NCBI GenBank assembly: GCA_003611875.1
Contig: RAYY01000017.1
Coordinates: 31,011 to 95,010, forward strand
Direction of reading: 5' to 3'
Origin: a bacterium D16-56
GTDB lineage: Bacteria > Bacillota > Clostridia > Lachnospirales > Lachnospiraceae
Length of the DNA: 64,000 bases
Part shown: piece by piece, positions 59,707 through 64,000 of the stretch
How positions within the stretch are numbered: the stretch's first letter is position 1
How the letters are laid out: every line of letters begins with the position of its first letter
Translations under genes and position numbers: made by a program
Notes under the pieces: model-generated
The model's database searches: none
What the model saw: only the letters and a program-made list of their open reading frames with translations
Told to the model about the DNA's origin: nothing

Positions 59707-62217
59707 CTATATATTACGGAAAATGTGAGGATTCGTATTACGAGTCTTTACATCAATGCTGCAATTTTTAAAACAGCTGTTCTTGGCATCCACTTCTGAA
59801 AAATCACAATCCTTCAATGTCACATACCGAAACTCCACCTGGTTCCATAACGTTTTCTTAAAAGAACATCGATTTAAGTAACAATGGTCAAAAACTACCT
59901 TCTTCAGATCCGATCCTTCAAACAGCAGCTTTTTCAACGTATTATAGAAAAAACAAACCTCTGACAAATGTGCATATCCAAAAGATTTGATCTCCAAAAA
60001 TCCTGTTGGCATTTCAAGCTGATGAAGCTTAGCGCCAGAAAATCGAATCCCATAAAGAGATACCTGATCAAACACTACATCCCTGAAACAGGCATTCTCC
60101 AGATTTGCAGCACCAAAATCACACCGGCAAAAGGTTACCGTCTTAAAAAAAGCATTCCTAAGATTACATTCAAAAAAATCCACCCGGCTCAAAGCACAAT
60201 CTAGAAAGCTGACCCCATTCAAGTTTTGTCCCGTAAATCCCAAATGAGTCGGCATATATAAACCAGAAAGATCTTCATTCTGAAAAATCCATCTTGCTGT
60301 CTGTGGTTTTGCAAAACCACTATGTAGATAATTCCGAATCAAAAAAGAAAGCGTTTTCCCATGCTCACCAGGATCTAAAGTCTCCCCTATTATTCTTTCC
60401 TTTAACACGAATTTAGTCAGAACAGACAAATTGCAAAATAAAACATCATATTTCGCTTCTGCCATCTCTGCCGGCAAAACACCATCCGTGTAAATCCCAG
60501 TCTCCGCAAAATCATTAAATGCTTGTCTGACACATTGCCTGACATCCCCTCTTAACATGTGCTTAGACTTCATAAAATATTCCAGATATTCCAACACCTC
60601 GTCGGAAATATAGCTGTCTCCTAAAGCCTCCAAAACTCTGTCGCCCTGCAGCTGCCTGAAAATCCATTTTGCCGCAAAAAATTCCAAAATAGATTTATGG
60701 ACAAATTCCAGCATCCAGGCTCCCTCAATAATACTATTCTCAATATAAACAGAGGAAAAAAACGTCTCGTCAAAAAGCTCACCGCACCACTCTCTCACCA
60801 TATCAGAAGATACCGTCAAAAGCCCCTCTCTGTCCATACAATAAGCGATCCTCTGAGCAATCAGATAATGGCGTTCCAAAATCTCTGCAGTCAATCCGGC
60901 TTTATCCCGCTTCATCCCCTCAAATACCTGCTCATACAGCTCACCCATACAAGTTACCGTCTGTACATTAATATTACGGTTCGCAATCACATAAAGCATA
61001 ATAGGAATCTGCCAGACCTCATGCATCGGAGAATGAGGTCCTGGTTGGGTTAATGCCTGAAATGTTTCAGAAAAAAGCCTTCCTCCAGCCTGCATGTACC
61101 GCTCCAGCCATTGCATGATCTGCTCCCCGTCAAACAGCCTTAAATAAATCTGTACATAAGCATCCATGGACGACCGAGACAATTCCAAGTATCCGGGACG
61201 TGTCGTCAAAATAATCTTATATCCATGCTCCTCAAACCATTTCAGATCCGAAAGAAATACAGACTGCTTCACCCGATGGTGGATCTCGTCATAACCATCC
61301 AAGATCAGAATCTTATCCATATCATCTGCTGTCAGTCCACACTCCTTTAACAGCTCTCTGCGGAAATCGATAGTATCCCCACCTGTTAAGTCCCGAAGGG
61401 ATTTATATATATACTGGGATGTATGATACAGCTCCGACAAGGCAGCAGCGAAACTGCTTTTTCCACTTCCCGCAACACCCTCCACCACCAAAAGCCAAAA
61501 AGCCGAGTCTCTTAAAAATGCATCCACTATCTCCAATGCCTCTGTCGCTTCCGGTCTCCCCGCCATATGACATTTAGGCCACAAAAATACCTGATTCAGT
61601 GCAGGACCATCCTTCTCCTCCAAAAACAAACGCTTTCTGAATTTCCGCTGAAAAACTGCCGCTGACGGACTTTCCGATGCTTCTGCCTGCTCCTCGTTCC
61701 TCTGTTCCTTCTGTACCAATAGCATTTGATCCATCTGCCCTTCCAGTACACAAAGATGCTCCTTTACTATATTTACCGCCGCCAGGTCACTGTCATCCAA
61801 CAATTCATAGACAGATTCCCGATAACATGCCAAAATCACTTCAAAAAAGTGAAAAATATCCTTTTTATCTTTCGAAGATATGGTTCTCTTTCCATCTCCT
61901 GCACCACTGCCGGCATATTTTTCCAAAAGCTGTTGAAAAAACTCATCCTTGGAAATCAGGTCCCCCGGATGCTGAAGATAATGAAAAATACAGTCACACA
62001 CATGGTAACATTTACAAAAATTCTGAAATGCATCCGTTTCAATGACGGTTCCCTCACTGCTTTTTTCTAACTGAATACAAAGATTTTGTATTTGATTCTT
62101 CAGCCTGCTGCGGCGTGAAAATGTCTGAAGCCTGCCGACCTGTTCCTGCAAAAAATTTTCTAAAATTGTCTCACTTTGAGTTTGAACGATTGCTTCAACG
62201 AACTCTATCACTAGCAT
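59707..62217 (-). CDS. NACHT/STAND-type NTPase with C-terminal pentapeptide repeats
   Basis: 836 residues from ATG 62217 (CAGGAG and six bases upstream); the frame extends to 62298 without a site. The N-terminal region (about 1-205) is helical and unrecognised. The NTPase has Walker A VVEGVAGSGKSSFAAAL (about 247-260), Walker B KILILDGYDEIHHR (about 300-310) and sensor IILTTRPGYLEL. These are NACHT-like, with small-residue-plus-Asp after Walker B. A helical winged region follows, then pentapeptide repeats (about 660-815; LNGVSFLDCALSRVDFFECN and similar A/N-(D/L)-x-x pattern). This STAND architecture is used by bacterial antiphage NACHT proteins, where the N-terminal domain is the effector and the C-terminal part the sensor. 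It is transcribed alone, in a region shared with a transposase-like nuclease. Confidence 0.8.
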   Translation of the reverse strand: MLVIEFVEAIVQTQSETILENFLQEQVGRLQTFSRRSRLKNQIQNLCIQLEKSSEGTVIETDAFQNFCKCYHVCDCIFHYLQHPGDLISKDEFFQQLLEKYAGSGAGDGKRTISSKDKKDIFHFFEVILACYRESVYELLDDSDLAAVNIVKEHLCVLEGQMDQMLLVQKEQRNEEQAEASESPSAAVFQRKFRKRLFLEEKDGPALNQVFLWPKCHMAGRPEATEALEIVDAFLRDSAFWLLVVEGVAGSGKSSFAAALSELYHTSQYIYKSLRDLTGGDTIDFRRELLKECGLTADDMDKILILDGYDEIHHRVKQSVFLSDLKWFEEHGYKIILTTRPGYLELSRSSMDAYVQIYLRLFDGEQIMQWLERYMQAGGRLFSETFQALTQPGPHSPMHEVWQIPIMLYVIANRNINVQTVTCMGELYEQVFEGMKRDKAGLTAEILERHYLIAQRIAYCMDREGLLTVSSDMVREWCGELFDETFFSSVYIENSIIEGAWMLEFVHKSILEFFAAKWIFRQLQGDRVLEALGDSYISDEVLEYLEYFMKSKHMLRGDVRQCVRQAFNDFAETGIYTDGVLPAEMAEAKYDVLFCNLSVLTKFVLKERIIGETLDPGEHGKTLSFLIRNYLHSGFAKPQTARWIFQNEDLSGLYMPTHLGFTGQNLNGVSFLDCALSRVDFFECNLRNAFFKTVTFCRCDFGAANLENACFRDVVFDQVSLYGIRFSGAKLHQLEMPTGFLEIKSFGYAHLSEVCFFYNTLKKLLFEGSDLKKVVFDHCYLNRCSFKKTLWNQVEFRYVTLKDCDFSEVDAKNSCFKNCSIDVKTRNTNPHIFRNI

Positions 62218-62415
62218 CTTTTTCTCCTGACATCTTTGCTGGCTTTGGTAATTCTGTAATTTGATCCTCTCTATCCCAAGAACGGTGTTCCGTTTCACAA
62301 AGCAAAGGAAATGTAATGTATTCGATTACGGAGTCCAAATCTCAATCGGCTTATAGCCTTGCAGATTCGTAATTGACCTCACCCCACGGATTGTTTTTAC
62401 ATTTAATAGTATTAG

Positions 62416-62511
62416 TCACTCCAAGGGGTCGATATGTAACTCTTTTCCCAATTCATAAAGTATTTCCAAAGTATCTTCTGGAATTTTTGATTCAAATTCT
62501 ACATAATCCAT
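62416..62511 (-). CDS. 31-residue unrecognised protein
   Basis: ATG 62511 has AAGGAG seven bases upstream. The product starts MDYVEFESKIPEDTLEILYE and ends LGKELHIDPLE; it is acidic and probably a single helical unit. Could be a small standalone protein or a fragment of a longer one. It lies upstream of, and in the same direction as, the NACHT gene. Confidence 0.4.
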   Translation of the reverse strand: MDYVEFESKIPEDTLEILYELGKELHIDPLE

Positions 62512-62857
62512 CAATGGACTCCTTCACAATCCTGATTTGTCTATTCTGATTTGCCAGCTCTTATTATATGATTTTCTAATTCAAAAAACAATAGCTTTAC
62601 AAATTATCCCTGTTTTCACCGCTTGGTACTCCCCATAGCTCTTTCCCTTGCTGCCCCTTATTCTCAATATTCGCAAGGCAGCGCAGGGATATATACACAG
62701 TTCCATTTAACAGCTTAAATAATTCTTTTATATAGGCGTTGATTTGAATTTTATATCGTGTTAACATTTCATATAGAAAGTCGTCAACAGAAAATGCCTT
62801 TGACTTTACCCTTACGACAAAGTCTATACTTCAAGAAAGAAAAGGTGGTGATTATCC
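62512..62857. other. Intergenic region, nothing recognised
   Basis: About 345 bases with mixed composition and no frame carrying a ribosome site. No RNA structure stands out. Confidence 0.35.
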
Positions 62858-63097
62858 GTGTTTTCCTATCCAGCAGGAACATTATCTTACCCTGTTACGA
62901 TAGTAATGAATGACAGCTTGGCGATAGAATATTCAGGTGGTCAAATGAAAGATATATTTTGGATTGAATCGATGAAGGATTTAGAAGATTTAATGAGTAG
63001 AGTTATTAATTCTGATACAATGAAATCCCTTATACAAAAACTTATAAATGAATCCCTTAGACAAGAAATGAGAAATGAGAATGTTGCAATTTTATAG
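62858..63097 (+). CDS. 79-residue unrecognised protein
   Basis: GTG 62858 with AAGGTGGTG upstream starts MFSYPAGTLSYPVTIVMNDS and includes DLEDLMSRVINSDTMKSLIQ, then RQEMRNENVAIL. The C-terminal half is helical. The family is not recognised. It precedes the Rpn-like gene by about 180 bases, which has its own promoter. Confidence 0.45.
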   Translation: MFSYPAGTLSYPVTIVMNDSLAIEYSGGQMKDIFWIESMKDLEDLMSRVINSDTMKSLIQKLINESLRQEMRNENVAIL

Positions 63098-63166
63098 ATG
63101 TGAGAAATTCAAATGATAATTTGGGAATGCTTCATCAAACAACCCTGGGCTTAAGATTCCGGCTCC

Positions 63167-63195
63167 TTGTAATTGCAGGTTCGAAATGCTATAAT
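63167..63195 (+). promoter_or_regulatory. Promoter of the Rpn-like gene
   Basis: TTGTAA (63167-63172), 17-base spacer, TATAAT (63190-63195). A start near 63202 would leave a 5' leader of about 70 bases before the coding start. Confidence 0.55.
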
Positions 63196-63275
63196 TGAGG
63201 TAAGAAACCATTGCCAAGGATAAAAGCGGAGAAAAAGCGGCTGAAAGCCGGAAGGGAAAGGAGATGCCAGAAAAA

Positions 63276-64000
63276 ATGCCAACGATAAATAATGAGCATA
63301 AGGATCGTCTGTTCTGCTTCCTGTTCGGAAGCGAGTCGAACAAGGAATGGACCTTAAGCCTATATAATGCGGTGAATGGAACCAGCTATACCGATCCGGA
63401 AGAAATCGAGTTTACAACGATTGAGGATGTGGTATATATGGGGATGAAAAATGACCTTTCCTTCACCCTGTTCTCTGTGATGAATATTTATGAGCAGCAG
63501 AGCACGTACAACCCGAACATGCCGGTGCGCCAGCTGATATATGCGGGGAAGCTATATAATAAATACATTCAGAGAAATAAATGGAATCTTTATGGGAAGA
63601 AGATGATTCCTCTCCCGATTCCTAAGCTGGTTACCTTTTATAATGGGATAGAGGGGAAAGAAGATGAGGTTCTGAAACTGAGTGACGCATTCGGAGCAGA
63701 CAAAGAAGCAGTGGAGCCAGACATAGAGGTGAGGGTCCGCATGGTGAATATCAATTATGGAAAGAACCAGGGGATATTGGGAGCCTGCCGGCCATTGTCA
63801 GAATATGCCTGGCTGGTGGAGCAGATCCGGAGGAACCGGGCGGGCATGGAAATCGAGGAGGCGGTAGACAAGGCGATCCGCGACATGCCGGAGGACTATG
63901 AGATCCGGCCGTTTTTGGTCGGCCACAGGGCGGAGGTGAGAGATATGTGCATTACAGAATATAATGAGGCAGAGACTATGCAGATGATAAGGGAAGAAGG
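63276..64000 (+). CDS. Rpn-family recombination-promoting nuclease / putative transposase (partial)
   Basis: The reading frame runs off the window at about 240 residues. AAAGGAG at 63257-63263 abuts an ATG at 63264 but is better spaced for ATG 63276, giving MPTINNEHKDRLFCFLFG. Conserved elements are LSLYNAVNGTSYTDPEEIEF, then FTTIEDVVYMGMKNDLSF (PD-(D/E)XK nuclease region), and IPKLVTFYNG. The C-terminal visible part is acidic with KAIRDMPEDYE. Rpn proteins promote RecA-independent recombination and are common and often duplicated in Lachnospiraceae genomes. The end is beyond the window. Confidence 0.82.
   Translation, partial: MPTINNEHKDRLFCFLFGSESNKEWTLSLYNAVNGTSYTDPEEIEFTTIEDVVYMGMKNDLSFTLFSVMNIYEQQSTYNPNMPVRQLIYAGKLYNKYIQRNKWNLYGKKMIPLPIPKLVTFYNGIEGKEDEVLKLSDAFGADKEAVEPDIEVRVRMVNINYGKNQGILGACRPLSEYAWLVEQIRRNRAGMEIEEAVDKAIRDMPEDYEIRPFLVGHRAEVRDMCITEYNEAETMQMIREE

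Noticed and set aside
1..64000. CRISPR array
   Set aside because: No regularly spaced direct repeats with unique spacers were seen anywhere in the window.

Overview
The window looks like a spore-forming, low-to-mid GC Gram-positive of the class Clostridia, most likely family Lachnospiraceae. This rests on AGGAGG ribosome sites before almost every gene, a cotJABC spore-coat operon, mutS2, a CIRCE-controlled clpB, a gdpP-rplI-dnaB block, and a Tad/Flp pilus locus of the kind seen in this family. No search could be run, so the family name is an inference from recognised proteins.

Layout. 1-1.45 kb holds a partial Rrf2 regulator and broken gene remnants (metallo-beta-lactamase fold, RhuM-like, the shed C-terminus of RlmD) around one intact tautomerase. 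1.45-15.2 kb is core chromosome: rlmD, a YhaM-type nuclease, an HtrA-like protein that has lost its catalytic triad, mutS2, a convergent response regulator/histidine kinase pair, cotJABC and clpB. 15.28-27.91 kb is an integrated element of about 12.6 kb bounded by a perfect 17-bp direct repeat that lies inside the CIRCE operator/promoter of clpB. It carries a broken tyrosine integrase, many tiny ORFs, a divergent pair of HTH regulators, a type I toxin-antitoxin locus, a small-terminase-like gene, an ERCC4-type nuclease, a D5/primase replication module, a small excisionase-like HTH protein, and a cargo gene cut at its 3' end by an IS982-family insertion. There are no capsid or conjugation genes. 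The content and order resemble a decayed phage satellite (PICI-like).

27.9-34 kb has an HD hydrolase, two tRNA-Gly genes, a probable ECF sigma/anti-sigma/secreted-protein set with murG on the opposite strand between them, a HIT protein and a rhomboid protease. 34.1-45 kb is a minus-strand Tad/Flp-type pilus locus: FHA protein, two prepilin peptidases, TadE-like pseudopilins, Flp1-like pilin, TadC/TadB-like membrane proteins, the CpaF ATPase and a TadZ-like protein. 45.1-49.4 kb has an ArsR regulator, a DUF2508 protein, an alpha-amylase relic, glgB and an aminoglycoside-phosphotransferase-fold protein. 49.7-54.5 kb is a VanRS-like two-component system and a peptidoglycan-binding NlpC/P60 lipoprotein. 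54.8-59.5 kb has a MerR-like protein, dnaB, rplI and gdpP. The right end has a large NACHT-type NTPase with pentapeptide repeats (candidate defence gene), tiny ORFs, and an Rpn-family nuclease that runs off the window.

The strongest novel points are the use of the clpB CIRCE/promoter as an attachment site with the promoter rebuilt at the junction, the satellite-like decayed element itself, its type I toxin-antitoxin pair, the pseudo-protease at 4.5 kb, and the NACHT protein at 59.7 kb.
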